A stretch of DNA of 64,000 bases from Nitrosomonadales bacterium (GCA_016721605.1 JADKHS010000036.1:86693-150692); one strand, 5' to 3'. Numbered from the stretch's first letter, positions 48,915-59,709 are shown. The notes: a model not told the origin generated them from the sequence alone. A program made the numbers and translations.

Positions 48915-51131
48915 ATGTCATGCATAAGAAAATCCTTAAGGCATCAAAAAATGCAAAATAAAAATCAGTCAGTTCCGATTGGCGCGTCTAATAACCCAGA
49001 GGCTCTTTACCAGTTGGGATTGAAAGCTTTTAATTCAAAAAATTTCAAACAAGCAGCAAGTTATTTTAATCAGGCAATACAGGTTGACCCACAGCAGCCA
49101 CATTATTGGCTTGCTTTGGGTTTGATCACGCAGGCGCAAGGGAAGTTTGACGAAGCAATAGGATATTTGTGTAAAGCACTTGAACTGAATCCAAATTTTG
49201 CACGGGCATTTAATCAATTGGGTACGTTATATCAAATAAAAGGGCGTCTCGATGAAGCTGCCGCTAATTTTAGGCTAGCGTTAAAATGTCTTCCCGATTT
49301 CCCCCAGGCTTGGAATAATTTAGGAAGCGTGCTTAATTTACAGGGAAATATTGACGGGGCAACCGCTGCTTTTGGTGAAGCGGTACGGTTAAAACCAGAT
49401 TACGTGCTCGCTTACAACAATTTAGGCAGCGCATATCAATCACAAGCAAGAATGGAAGAGGCTGAGGGCTGTTACCGTAAATCCATTGAACTTCAGCCGA
49501 ATGATATTTATGCCCATTTTGGTTTGGGGCATGCCCTTATTGTGCAGTGGAAGATGGAGGAGGCCGAGAAAGTATTACGCCGGACGCTCGTTCTCGACCC
49601 AGGTAATATTCAAGCACTAAACAATTTGGCTTATTCTTTAACAGAACAGGGCAAGCATGCCGAAGCGGTAAATGTTTATCAGCATGCCTTGTCATTAAAG
49701 CCCAATGGCTTGAAGGCATTCATCGGCGCTCATTTGACGTTGCCCGCGATTTATTCCGATGCCACAGAATTGTTCGCGGTACGCAAACGTTACACTGAGG
49801 GCCTGAAAATTTTACGGGGTAACACTGGCAGTTTTCTCGAAGTAGAACCAAAAGAATTATTGTTGGGATTGAACTGGACCAATTTTTATTTGGCTTATCA
49901 AGGTCAAGATGACAAATCGTTACAAGTGGAATATGCACATTTTGTGGCGGATATTCTTCGGGTTGCGGCTCCAGATTTAGTGCAACCCATAACGCAATAT
50001 CCCGCAGCCAGCCAGCGACGTTTGCGCATCGGTTTCTTGTCCAGTTTTATGCGCGATTGTACCGTTGGGTCTTATTTTAAAAGTTGGGTTACTTCTCTGG
50101 ACAAGGGAATATTTGAAATTTATTGCTATCACATTGGGCATATACAGGATCAGGTAACCCAAGAGTTTTCCCATGCGGCTGATTATTATAAGCATCTTGT
50201 TGGCGACGTTGGTTATATTGGCAGACAGGTTAAAAAAGATCAGTTGGATATCTTGGTTTATCCGGAAATTGGTATGGATCAAGGGGTGCTGGTATTGGCG
50301 GCAATGCGCTTGGCGCCAATACAATGTGCTGCTTGGGGTCATCCGGTAACCACCGGTTATGCCAATATAGATTATTTCTTTTCCAGTAAATTAATGGAGC
50401 CGGAAAACGCGCAGGCTCACTATAGTGAGCAACTGATATTACTGGAGGGAATCGGAACCTATTATTCAAAACCGGTACTTCCTTCTTCAGCCAAGCGCTC
50501 GGACTTCTCATTGCCTGAAGAACGTGTTCTTTATCTTTGCCCGCAATCTTTATATAAAATTCATCCCGATAACGACAGGTTGATGCTGGAAATCCTGGCG
50601 CGGAATAAAGATGCTGTGCTGGTATTTTTTCAGGCCACCGATATTTCAATTACCCGTGCTTTTATGAAGCGGCTTGAAAATGCATTGGATGAAAGTGGGA
50701 TGGAAAAAAGCGGTCAAATAAAAATATTGCCGCGCATGGCCCATGAAAATTATTTGCGTATCAATATGCTGTGCGACGTCATGCTCGATACCCTGCATTG
50801 GTCCGGCGGCAATACAACGCTGGATGCGCTGGCCTGCGGTTTGCCTGTGGTAACAATGCCGGGCGCATTCATGCGCGGGCGGCAAAGTTACGGTATGTTG
50901 AAGTGTATGGGCTTGAATGAGTTGATCGCGCACGATCATAAAGACTATATAGAGATAGCAACCAGACTCGGCACAGACAGGGCTTGGCATCAACAAATTG
51001 TGCAACAAATAACCACAAGTAGCGACGCCATCTTTGCGGTGGAGACGCCATTGCGCCAGATGGAGCAATTTTTTGTAACGGCATTAAATGCCCGGCCATT
51101 AAGCTCACCTTCTGATAAAAATTGTAATTAA
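48915..51131 (+). CDS. TPR-GT41 glycosyltransferase, SPINDLY/OGT-like, subtype A
   Basis: 738 residues, intact. Residues ~30-280 hold about seven tetratricopeptide repeats (e.g. ALGLITQAQGKFDEAIGYLC, AYNNLGSAYQSQARMEEAEG). The GT41 catalytic region starts near residue 368 (RRLRIGFLSSFMRDCTVG). The donor-site lysine motif SLYKIHPDN is near 545, and the nucleotide-binding segment SGGNTTLDALACGLPVVTMPG near 631. Such proteins transfer GlcNAc or another sugar to Ser/Thr of proteins. The His of the OGT motif GNHPTSH is replaced (RDCTV). ATG 48951 is an alternative start. It precedes the next GT41 gene by 6 bases. Confidence 0.85.
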   Translation: MSCIRKSLRHQKMQNKNQSVPIGASNNPEALYQLGLKAFNSKNFKQAASYFNQAIQVDPQQPHYWLALGLITQAQGKFDEAIGYLCKALELNPNFARAFNQLGTLYQIKGRLDEAAANFRLALKCLPDFPQAWNNLGSVLNLQGNIDGATAAFGEAVRLKPDYVLAYNNLGSAYQSQARMEEAEGCYRKSIELQPNDIYAHFGLGHALIVQWKMEEAEKVLRRTLVLDPGNIQALNNLAYSLTEQGKHAEAVNVYQHALSLKPNGLKAFIGAHLTLPAIYSDATELFAVRKRYTEGLKILRGNTGSFLEVEPKELLLGLNWTNFYLAYQGQDDKSLQVEYAHFVADILRVAAPDLVQPITQYPAASQRRLRIGFLSSFMRDCTVGSYFKSWVTSLDKGIFEIYCYHIGHIQDQVTQEFSHAADYYKHLVGDVGYIGRQVKKDQLDILVYPEIGMDQGVLVLAAMRLAPIQCAAWGHPVTTGYANIDYFFSSKLMEPENAQAHYSEQLILLEGIGTYYSKPVLPSSAKRSDFSLPEERVLYLCPQSLYKIHPDNDRLMLEILARNKDAVLVFFQATDISITRAFMKRLENALDESGMEKSGQIKILPRMAHENYLRINMLCDVMLDTLHWSGGNTTLDALACGLPVVTMPGAFMRGRQSYGMLKCMGLNELIAHDHKDYIEIATRLGTDRAWHQQIVQQITTSSDAIFAVETPLRQMEQFFVTALNARPLSSPSDKNCN

Positions 51132-51137
51132 TCATCC

Positions 51138-54100
51138 ATGAATAATCCCGGCAATTTGTTTCAACAGGCAGTGCAGCACCATCAAGCAGGACGGCTAGTG
51201 GACGCCATGATGGCCTACCGGCAAGTTTTGGCGCTACAGCCCAAGCATCCACAATGTCATTACAATTTGGCACTGGCGCTGCAATTCCTGAATCAAACCG
51301 ATGCGGCAATTGCCAGCTATCAGCGAGCCATCGAAATCAATCCCAATTTTGCCGAAGCACACAACAATCTGGGCAATATCTATCAAAACCTGGAGCGACT
51401 GGAGGATGCTCGGCAATCCTACAGCCGTGCCCTGGCAAGCAATTCCAGGCTGCCACAGGCGCAATTCAATTTAGGCCTGATACTTAAAAAACAGAAACGG
51501 TTCAGTTTGGCGGTGGAGCACTTCCAGGCGGCGATAGAAATTGCGCCGGGTTATGAGGAGGCTTATGACAATCTTTGCTCATTACTGAAATTTCTAGACC
51601 GCACCGAGGAATGGCTGGATGCATTTAGGAAATATGAGCGCCTGGATAACAAATCCGATTGGTTTTTTGTCGCCGGACTTTCCGCTGGTCGCTATCTGGG
51701 CGACTTCACCCGCGAACAAAAGTACCTGCAAGCCTTGTCGGCACATTCGCTCAAAGATGGCGACATCGGGGTGCTGGATAATATTTTAGGTGTGGCGCAG
51801 TATTTCGATCTGCCGCAAGCGCAGCTACTGCGTTTGTACCATGCCTACAACCAGGCAGTTAAACGCCAACATTTCTCCGAATTTCCGCTGGTTTCTCCCT
51901 ACCGGACGCAGCGTTCAAAATTGCGCATTGGCTATTTGTCGGCGGATTTTCGCGTACATGTGATGGGCAAGCTTATGGTCGAAGTGCTAGCGCGCCATGA
52001 TCGCAGCCAGTTTGAGTTGTATCTGTATTCCCTGGCGAGCCAGACAGATGCACTCACCACGCAATTTGTCACGATCAGTGATAAATTCGTTGATCTGCAC
52101 ACGCTGTCCGCGCGGCAAGCCGCCCAGATGATCGCCGAAGATGACCTCGACATACTGATCGACCTGTGCAACCACACCTCTTATTCCAATGCATTGATCC
52201 TCGCCTACAAACCGGCACGGGTGCTGATCACCCATCTTGGCGCTCACGGTGGTATAGGTCTGGATACGGTTGATTACAAGCTGACCGACCATTATGCCGA
52301 CGTGCCGGAAAATGCGGCATATTTGATCGAAAAGCTGTTGCCGATGGAAGGCTGTCTTTTCCCCTTTCACCATGTTGAACCTGCTTCGGATATCCATTTA
52401 AGTCGGGCCGAGTTAGGCATTGCCGAAAATGCAGTGGTATTGGGTGTATTCGCGAACTTAATGAAATTCAGCCCACGTTGTTTGCAGACTTGGGCTGCCA
52501 TCATGACTAGGGTCGAACATGCCGTGCTGGCATTTTCACCCCTGAAAGAAAATGAAAAAGCCAGTTATTTACGTCAAATTGCAGCGGCCGGAATTGATCC
52601 GGCGCGGGTGAAGTTCATCCCTGCGGCAAAGGACGAGCAGTTTAACCGCGCACGTTATGCGCTGCTTGATATGGCTCTTGATACGTTTCCCTACAGCGGT
52701 GGTGATACGACGCTGGCAGCGCTGGATATGGGGGTGCCGGTGGTCACATTGTGCGGCCAGCGTCATAGTGAACGCACCTCCTACAGTATTCTGATGAACC
52801 TTGGCGTGCCTGAAATAATCGCCCACAGCGAAGCCGAATATACCGATCTCGCTTGCCGTCTGGCGAGCGATGCAGGCTGGCGCGGCAAGGTGGTGGAACA
52901 GATCCGGCGCGGTCTTGTCGATTCGCCGCTGGTTGACATGGACGCTTATACCCGGCATCTGGAAGAGGCTTATCGCCATGCCATTGCCCAGTGTCCCCTA
53001 AAAGATTCAGCCGCAAACGACGATAGTAAAGCGCTGTTCCAGAATGCAGTGCGGCAACACCAGGCCAACAACTTGATGGAAGCGGCAGACTATTACCGGC
53101 AGGTACTATTGCATGAGCCCGACTATGCCGCCGCCCTCTATTTATACGGCGTACTACTGGGACAAACCGGCCAGGAAGCTGACGCTATCGTGCAACTTAA
53201 ACGTGCAATTGCGGTTAGCCCGAGCTATCTTGATGCACATCTGGCACTGAGCAACCTTTATTTGAAGCAGGGACAGATGGAGGATGCGGTCGTCGGCTTT
53301 AACAAGGCGCTGCAAATCAAGCCCAGCCATTTTGCAACGCTGAACGGGCTGGGCCGTGCTCTGACCGGGGCTGGCCATCTGCCGCAAGCCGTCGCCACCT
53401 TGCAGCAGGCGATCCAAAGTCAGCCTCAGGAAGCGTCTGCGTACTTCAATCTTGGCGTGGCATATCAAAAGCAAGGTATGCCAGACGCGGCAATAGCCAC
53501 CTATCATCGTGCCCTGGCGTTGGAGCCGAATAATACCGAGGCATTATTCAACCTGGGTGTACTGTTCCAGCAGCAAAGCAAGGCCGAACGCGCAGCTGCT
53601 TGCTACCAGCAAATCCTGCGTATCCAGCCGGATCATACGTCGGCCTATTACCATCTGGGTGATGTATTGTTCGACGCCGGCAAAATCAATCCGTGGCTGG
53701 AAAATTTTAAACAGTTCCGGCGGCACGCGCCGCCCTCGGCCATGCTTGCGGTTTATGGCCTGCAAGCTTGCCAGTATCTGGGTGAAGTCGAACAGCAACA
53801 GGCGTATCTGGACGACTTGCTGAGCGAAAAATATGCGTTCCTCAACACCGCCGATGCACTGGACCGGTTGGAGGAAATGCTATTTATACTTTTGGCTTTT
53901 GATTTTCCTCCAGAGCGTTTGTTCGCCCTGTACCAGCGCTACAACCAGTTGAGCAAGCAAACGTATACGCCGCAAGTGTCGGTGCCCGCCGCGCTGCTGG
54001 CGGCAAGATCCGGCTGGGCTATTTGTCCGCCGACCTGCGCGATCACGTGATGGGGAAAATGATATATCAGGCCATTTCCCGCCATGATAGCGGGCAATTC

Positions 54101-55102
54101 GAGGTGTACTGCTATTCGCTGTCATCGCAGCAAGATGCTTGGACCGAGCGCTTCCGTGCTTGCAGCTATCGGTTTGTCGGCATCGCAAATCTCGATGCGC
54201 TCAGTGCGGCAAATCGCATTGCCGAAGACAACCTGGATATTCTGGTGGATTTATCCACCCACACCAAGGGGAGTTTGCCAGCAATTCTGGCGTACAAACC
54301 CGCGCGCCTACAGATTACCCACATTGCCAGCGCCGGGGCAGTAGGACTGGATAGCATCGATTTCAAGCTAACCGATCAATACGCCGACACTACAGAAAAT
54401 CAGGCGTATCTGCTGGAGCGCCTGTTGCCGATGCAGGGCTGTGTATTTCCTTATCGCCACATCGCGCCAGCCAGCCAGCACAACTATCAGCGCACAAAAC
54501 TCGGCATAAAAAAGAACGCTATCGTGCTGGGTGCTTTTGTCACCTTGATGAAGCTGAGTCCGCGCTGTCTCGCATTGTGGCGCCGGGTACTGGAAGCATT
54601 GCCGAACGCGGTACTCGCGTTCTCGCCGCACAACATTGAAACTAAAGCCAGCTACCTACAACGACTCAAGGCCGCTGGCATAGCGGCAACCCGCGTCGTT
54701 CTCATCCCGCCCGGCAAGGACGAAGCCCACAACCAGGCGCGCTATACCCTGGTTGACATGGTGCTGGATACGCTGCCGTTTGGTGGGGTCAATGGCACGC
54801 TGGAAGCGCTCGACATGGGCGTGCCGGTGGTCACGTTGTGTGGGGAACGGCATGGCGAACGAACCGGTTTTAGCATCCTGACGAATCTCGGTGTAACGGA
54901 AACGATTGCCAGTAACGAACAGGAATTTATCGATATCGCCAAACGCCTCGCTAACGATCAAACGTTCTACGCCAGTGTTAAGGATGCTATCCGGCGTGGT
55001 TTGGCCGACTCGCCGCTAGTCAATATGGATGAGCATGTGCGCCATCTGGAAGAAGCCTATCGGCAGGCGTTATTGCAAAAAGGCATCGTTACATCACGAT
55101 GA
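51138..55102 (+). CDS. Double-module TPR-GT41-TPR-GT41 protein, subtype B (frame broken near 54000)
   Basis: Reconstructed ~1321 residues with two complete modules. Module 1: TPRs at residues ~1-160, GT41 from ~260 (SKLRIGYLSADFRVHVMG) with FANLMKFSPRCL and SGGDTTLAALDMGVPVVTLCG. Module 2: TPRs at ~635-870, GT41 from ~955 (LGYLSADLRDHVMGK) with FVTLMKLSPRCL and GGVNGTLEALDMGVPVVTLCG. Both end in RRGLxDSPLVxMDxxxRHLEEAYR, evidence of an internal duplication. A missing base at about 54000 splits it into 51138-54050 and 54023-55102. Both modules keep a His at the OGT active-site position (VHVMG, DHVMG) and the donor lysine. It lies between two subtype A genes. Confidence 0.82.
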
Positions 55103-55117
55103 ACATACCCTGTAGCC

Positions 55118-57271
55118 ATGACTGTTAGTCCCGAGTCACTGAATCAGGCCGAGGCGCTGCAGCAGGCTGCCGCACTAGCCAAGAAAAGTGGTAATTTGGA
55201 GCGGGCGCTGGCGACTCTTGATCAAGCCATCGCTCTCAGCCCGCAAGAGTCGCGCAACCATTTTCTACGCGGACTTACGTTGGAAGATTTGCGTCGGCCA
55301 GATGAGGCCATCGCTAGCCTGCAAAATGCAATTCGCGTGAAGCCAGACTATGCCGAGGCTTACAACACTATCGGCATTATCCTGCATGACCAAAAACGCT
55401 TCGAGCAAGCCGCTGCAAATTTCCGTGACGCAATCCATCACAAGCCGGACTATCCCGGCGCTTATAACAACCTGGGCACCTCGCTTCGTGCGCTGGGTGA
55501 TTTCGCTGGCGCTCAGCAGCAGTTTGCACAAGCCGTTCTGTTGAAACCGGATTACGCGTTGGCCCATTACAACCTGGGTATCACTCACCTGAATATAGGA
55601 CAGCTTAATCAGGCGGAAACCAGTTTCAACCATGCGCTTCGCTTGAAACCGGATCATGTTCAGGCTTACAACTATCTCGGTTCTGTTCAGCACCAACTGG
55701 GCAAACTCGATGAAGCGGAAGCCAGCTTCACCCATGCCGCGCAAATGAAGCCGGGCAAAAATGGCGCGGAACTCAACAAACTTGCCCGCGTGTTCTGGGA
55801 GCAAGGCCGTATCGAACAAACGCTTGCGGCCTATCGGCAAGCGCAAACGCTGAATCCGCATGAATTGAAATCGGCACTCGGTGCCTTGCTATCGTTGCCC
55901 GCCGTATACCGCAATCAGAATGATTTGCTGGAAGCACGACAGCGATTCGCTAACGGCCTGAAAATCCTGCACGCAAATATTCCAAACTTTATTTCTCACA
56001 ACCCGCCCGAGCAACTATTGGACGAACTGCGCTGGAGCAATTTTTACTTGGCCTACCAGGGGCTTGATGACAAGCAACTGCAAATAGACTATGCGCATTT
56101 TATTACTGCCATGCTGGAGAAAATTGCGCCGCAATTTATGCAGCCGCGCGTGAAAAAAGATGTAGCGGGACGCCGCTTGCGCATCGGTTATCTGTCCAGT
56201 TTTTTCAGGAATTGCACGGTTGGGATGTATTTCCGCAGCTGGATCACGAGACTCGATCGTGAGCAATTTGAAATTTTTGTCTACCATACCCGTCAGGAAA
56301 CAGATTCTGTCACCCAGGAAATGGTCAGTGCTTGCGACCATTTCCGCCATCTTGTCGCGGGCCCTGTTTCGCCAGGTAGCATTGCCGCATCCGTGCTGTC
56401 GGATGACCTGGATATTCTGGTATACCCGGAGCTCGGCATGGATAACACCAGTTTCCTGTTGGCTGCCATGCGACTGGCATCGGTGCAATGTGCCGGTTGG
56501 GGACACCCTGTGACGAGCGGCCACAGAAATATCGACTACTACTTTTCCAGCGCCGCAATGGAGCCTGATAACGCCGCGCTTCATTATTCAGAAAAATTGA
56601 TATTGCTCGAGGGCTTAGGCACTTATTACAGCAAGCCTGTGCTACCCACGCCAGCGCGCCGCGCTGACTTTGGGTTGCCGGAAGGTAAAACGCTGTATCT
56701 GTGCCCGCAATCATTATTCAAGATCCATCCAGACAACGATGCCCTGCTGGCGCATATTCTTGAGCGCGACCTAGATGGAGTCATTGTGCTGTTTGCCGGC
56801 CGCCACTCCAACATCACCAACGCCTTTTTTGCCCGACTCGCGCAGGCCCTGCGCGCGCGCGGTTTGGAGCCGCAAGGGCGCGGTATTATTCTGCCGTCAA
56901 TGGCACATGATGATTATTTACGCGTCAATATGTTGTGTGATGTGATGCTCGATACCCTGCATTGGTCTGGCGGCAACACAACCCTGGATGCGCTTGCCTG
57001 CGGCTTGCCAGTGGTAACTTTGCCGGGAGAATTTATGCGCGGTCGGCAAAGCTACGGCATGCTGAAATGCATGGGGCTGGATGAGCTTATAGCTAAAGAC
57101 CAGGATGACTATATCGAGATAGCCATCAAGATCGGCACAGACAGCGCATGGCGCCAGCAAGTTGTGCAACGCATCATTAGCGGTAGCAATAGAATTTTTG
57201 AGATGGAAACGTCATTACGTCAAATGGAATCGTTTTATCATTCTGAATTCAACGTGCAATGTGGCGGCTAA
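55118..57271 (+). CDS. TPR-GT41 glycosyltransferase, SPINDLY/OGT-like, subtype A paralogue
   Basis: 717 residues, intact, clearly paralogous to the gene at 48915. TPRs cover residues ~10-260 (AYNTIGIILHDQKRFEQAAA, AYNNLGTSLRALGDFAGAQQ). GT41 begins near residue 350 (RRLRIGYLSSFFRNCTVGMYF). SLFKIHPDND and HWSGGNTTLDALACGLPVVTLPG are the donor-site elements, nearly identical to the first paralogue. The OGT His is again replaced (RNCTV). It starts 15 bases after the double-module gene and continues the same operon. Confidence 0.85.
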   Translation: MTVSPESLNQAEALQQAAALAKKSGNLERALATLDQAIALSPQESRNHFLRGLTLEDLRRPDEAIASLQNAIRVKPDYAEAYNTIGIILHDQKRFEQAAANFRDAIHHKPDYPGAYNNLGTSLRALGDFAGAQQQFAQAVLLKPDYALAHYNLGITHLNIGQLNQAETSFNHALRLKPDHVQAYNYLGSVQHQLGKLDEAEASFTHAAQMKPGKNGAELNKLARVFWEQGRIEQTLAAYRQAQTLNPHELKSALGALLSLPAVYRNQNDLLEARQRFANGLKILHANIPNFISHNPPEQLLDELRWSNFYLAYQGLDDKQLQIDYAHFITAMLEKIAPQFMQPRVKKDVAGRRLRIGYLSSFFRNCTVGMYFRSWITRLDREQFEIFVYHTRQETDSVTQEMVSACDHFRHLVAGPVSPGSIAASVLSDDLDILVYPELGMDNTSFLLAAMRLASVQCAGWGHPVTSGHRNIDYYFSSAAMEPDNAALHYSEKLILLEGLGTYYSKPVLPTPARRADFGLPEGKTLYLCPQSLFKIHPDNDALLAHILERDLDGVIVLFAGRHSNITNAFFARLAQALRARGLEPQGRGIILPSMAHDDYLRVNMLCDVMLDTLHWSGGNTTLDALACGLPVVTLPGEFMRGRQSYGMLKCMGLDELIAKDQDDYIEIAIKIGTDSAWRQQVVQRIISGSNRIFEMETSLRQMESFYHSEFNVQCGG

Positions 57272-57305
57272 CAGCCCTATCTCGATTGAAACGGAGCCAA
57301 GTAAC

Positions 57306-58059
57306 ATGCTTTCAATTATCATTTGCAGCATCAATCCGGAAAAATTCGGGCTCGTCTCGAAAAACTACACCGAGCTGCTGGGGGACGTGCCGTTTGAGAT
57401 CATCGGCATCCACGACGCGCAGTCACTGTGCGAAGGCTATAACCGTGGCATCACCCAAAGCCGAGGTGACATCCTGATTTTTTGCCATGATGACATCGAG
57501 ATTATCTCCCCCGATTTTTATCCCCGTTTGCGCCAATATCTGCAAGTCTACGATGTAGTCGGCTGCGCCGGCACAAGTCATTTAGTTGCCAGCAACTGGG
57601 GATTCGCGGGAGATCCCTATATGCATGGTACTGTCGCTTATCCGGTTACCGGTGATGAATGGCCCAGCGATCGATTCGATTTATCGGTGTGGGGCGGTAA
57701 ATTCGGTGGTCGTTGAAGGAATTCAAGCTTTGGACGGATTTTTCTTTGCCGTGAATCGGCGGGTGGTGAATGAAATACGCTTCGATGAACAAAATTTCGA
57801 TGGCTTCCATGTCTATGACATCGACTTTACCTTCGCAGCCTATTTAGCTGGATTCAAATTGGCGGTATGCAACGATATTTTGATAGCCCATCAATCGCGC
57901 GGAAATTATTGTGAGAAGTACGCTGCATTTAGTGCCAAGTTTATGGAAAAGTATCAAGGCCGCCTGCCAGTTCAAGAATGCAATAACCGCCAAGTGGCAT
58001 TAGCGAAGAATCTTGATCGCGCACAGATGTTGCGCATTTGTGGCAGTTTGAAGCCCTGA
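57306..58059 (+). CDS. Small glycosyltransferase-like protein (frame broken near 57705)
   Basis: About 250 residues. The N-terminus MLSIIICSINPEKFGLVSKNY, then SLCEGYNRGITQSRGDILIFCHDDIEII, is a GT-A fold with a DD motif for nucleotide sugar and metal. After one missing G near 57705 the second frame gives VEGIQALDGFFFAVNRRVVNEI and NFDGFHVYDIDFTFAAYLAGFKLAV, matching the Glyco_tranf_2_5-type family. The two open segments are 57162-57716 and 57586-58059. It is last in the GT41 operon, so it may extend or start the same glycan. The IS1111 element begins 24 bases after its stop. Confidence 0.78.
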
Positions 58060-58186
58060 AGCAAGTTAACCCAACATAGGAAATCCCCCGGCTTTAATGG
58101 AATGGACGCTCACTTCCCGATACGGCATCAAAGTGCCAAAGTGGTGATTGCAGTAATGACCACCAACATAGGAAGGAGCGTCCGAA

Positions 58187-59217
58187 ATGAAGATTACGAC
58201 AATAGGCACCGATCTGGCCAAGGAAGTTTTTCAGGTTCATGGTGTGGATGGGCGCGGCAAGGCAGTGCTGCGCAAGCAGCTGAAGCGGAAAGACATGGCG
58301 AATTTTTTTGCGAATATTGAACCGTGTTTGATCGGCATGGAGGCCTGCGGCAGCGCGCATCACTGGGCGAGAAAGCTTGGCGAGTACGGGCATACAGTCA
58401 AGCTGATGGCGCCGCAGTTCGGGAAGCCATATGTGAAGACGAACAAGAATGACGTTGCAGATGCCGAGGCGATTTGCGAAGCGGTGAATCGGCCCCAACA
58501 TGCGCTTTGTGCCGGTAAAGAACGTCGAGCAGCAAGCCGTGCTCGGTGCATAGGGCGAGGCACGGATTCGTGAAGGCGCGGACGGCACAAGGCAACCAGA
58601 TCAGAGGATTGCTTTCAGAGTTTGGCATTGTGATTCCGAAAGGGATAGAGGCCATAGCCAAACGCATACCGGAGATACTGGAGGATGGCGAGAACGGCTT
58701 GCCCGGCACGATGCGGCGGTTGCTCGAACGCTTGGCCGATAACCTGAAAGAGATGGATCGGCAAGAGAAGGAGCTGGATGCGCAAATACGGGCATGGCAT
58801 AACGAAAACGAGGCCAGCCGGAAGCTGGCGGAAATTCCCGGCATCGGGCCAATCACGGCCAGCGCGCTGGTTGACCAGTGGGCGATCCGGAGAATTTAAG
58901 AGCGGTCGCCAGATGGCGGCGTGGCTGGGTCTGGTTCCGAGGCAGAGTTCCACGGGGGTAAGCAGACCTTGTTGGGCATCAGCAAACGCGGCGACACGTA
59001 TCTGCGCACCTTGCTGATACACGGAGCGCGATCCGTGATCCGGTTTGCGGAGAAGAAGGCGGAGGCGGATAGCTGGCTGAGGAAGCTCATGGTGCGGAGG
59101 AACAAGAACGTGGCCGCCGTCGCTTTGGCGAACAAGAATGCCCGGATCGTATGGGCGCTGCTGGCAAAGGACAGAATGTTCCGACCCGATTACGGCAGCC
59201 GTTGCTGCCGGAGCTAA
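58187..59217 (+). pseudogene. IS1111-group DEDD transposase/recombinase, several frame breaks
   Basis: The N-terminal DEDD (RuvC-like) domain is clear: TIGTDLAKEVFQVHGVDG, CLIGMEACGSAHHWARKLGE and VKTNKNDVADAEAICEAVNRP supply D-E-D-D. The C-terminal Tnp20 domain follows with IPGIGPITASALV, KSGRQMAAWLGLVPRQSSTGG and RGDTYLRTLLIHGARSV, which includes the expected serine region. Frame breaks are needed near 58492, 58550, 58885 and 58957. Reconstructed length ~343 residues. Whether the copy is dead or only mis-sequenced cannot be told from this window. Confidence 0.85.
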
Positions 59218-59491
59218 CCCAGCCGGTTGAGTAAAACCGGAATACCACGAGCGGAAGGCACACCACTGATTGCACGGGCAATCATGAAATGATGGCGAGA
59301 CTGGTCAGACCGTGATCGAATAAACCTGTCTCGGCGTCGCACATAGAGTACGTGGCTTTGTTGAGGACTCGATCAGCGGATTCCATCAGGGACAGAGGCG
59401 AGCTTCACTGAAAGTCCGGATGTATGGCTGCAATCCTTACCTACTCAAAATTATCGATTGAAAGCTTGGCTAAGTGGGTGTCCATGCACAT
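59218..59491 (+). other. 3' noncoding end of the IS1111 element
   Basis: 274 bases between the transposase stop and the right subterminal repeat, with no coding potential. By analogy with characterised IS110/IS1111 elements, this would encode the bridge RNA that pairs with donor and target DNA. I see no clear secondary structure by eye beyond short pairings, so this is an expectation from family knowledge. Confidence 0.35.
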
Positions 59492-59613
59492 GCCGGGGAT
59501 ACTTACTGGGAGGTCAATTCAGAACCGACGCACAGTTGCCATTAAGCGACATTCGAGTCGATAATACGCTGCTTGAAAAGCCGCCGTTCATTAAGCCCGC
59601 AAAGTGGATAGGG

Positions 59614-59670
59614 GTAGCGACCGTTATCGATGTGTAAATCGATGACCGCTACGTGCCATATATGGCGCAC
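59614..59670. repeat. Two adjacent hairpins upstream of the toxin operon
   Basis: GTAGCG plus ATCGAT pair with ATCGAT plus CGCTAC across 59614-59652, with an asymmetric internal loop. Directly after it GTGCC pairs with GGCGCAC at 59653-59670 around ATATAT. They lie between the IS1111 end and the higB promoter. They may be the 3' end of a lost gene's transcript or recombination sites. Confidence 0.4.
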
Positions 59671-59709
59671 CTCTTCACGGGTGAGTAAAAGCCCGTCCTG
59701 CCTGCCCTG

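Larger units (their letters stand above)
58083..59500 (+). mobile_element. IS110-family element, IS1111 group
   Basis: Element of ~1.42 kb delimited by the subterminal inverted repeat ATCCCCCGGC (58083-58092) and GCCGGGGAT (59492-59500). It holds one transposase gene and ~280 bases of 3' noncoding DNA, the position where IS1111-group elements keep their bridge RNA. Another pair, GGACGCTC (58105) and GAGCGTCC (58177), frames the 5' leader. Exact ends are estimates; IS110-type elements produce no target duplication. Confidence 0.75.

Noticed and set aside
48915..57271. CRISPR or repeat array suggested by recurring similar blocks in the TPR region
   Set aside because: The periodicity is the ~102-bp coding repeat of tetratricopeptide motifs and paralogy between GT41 genes, not identical DNA repeats with spacers.
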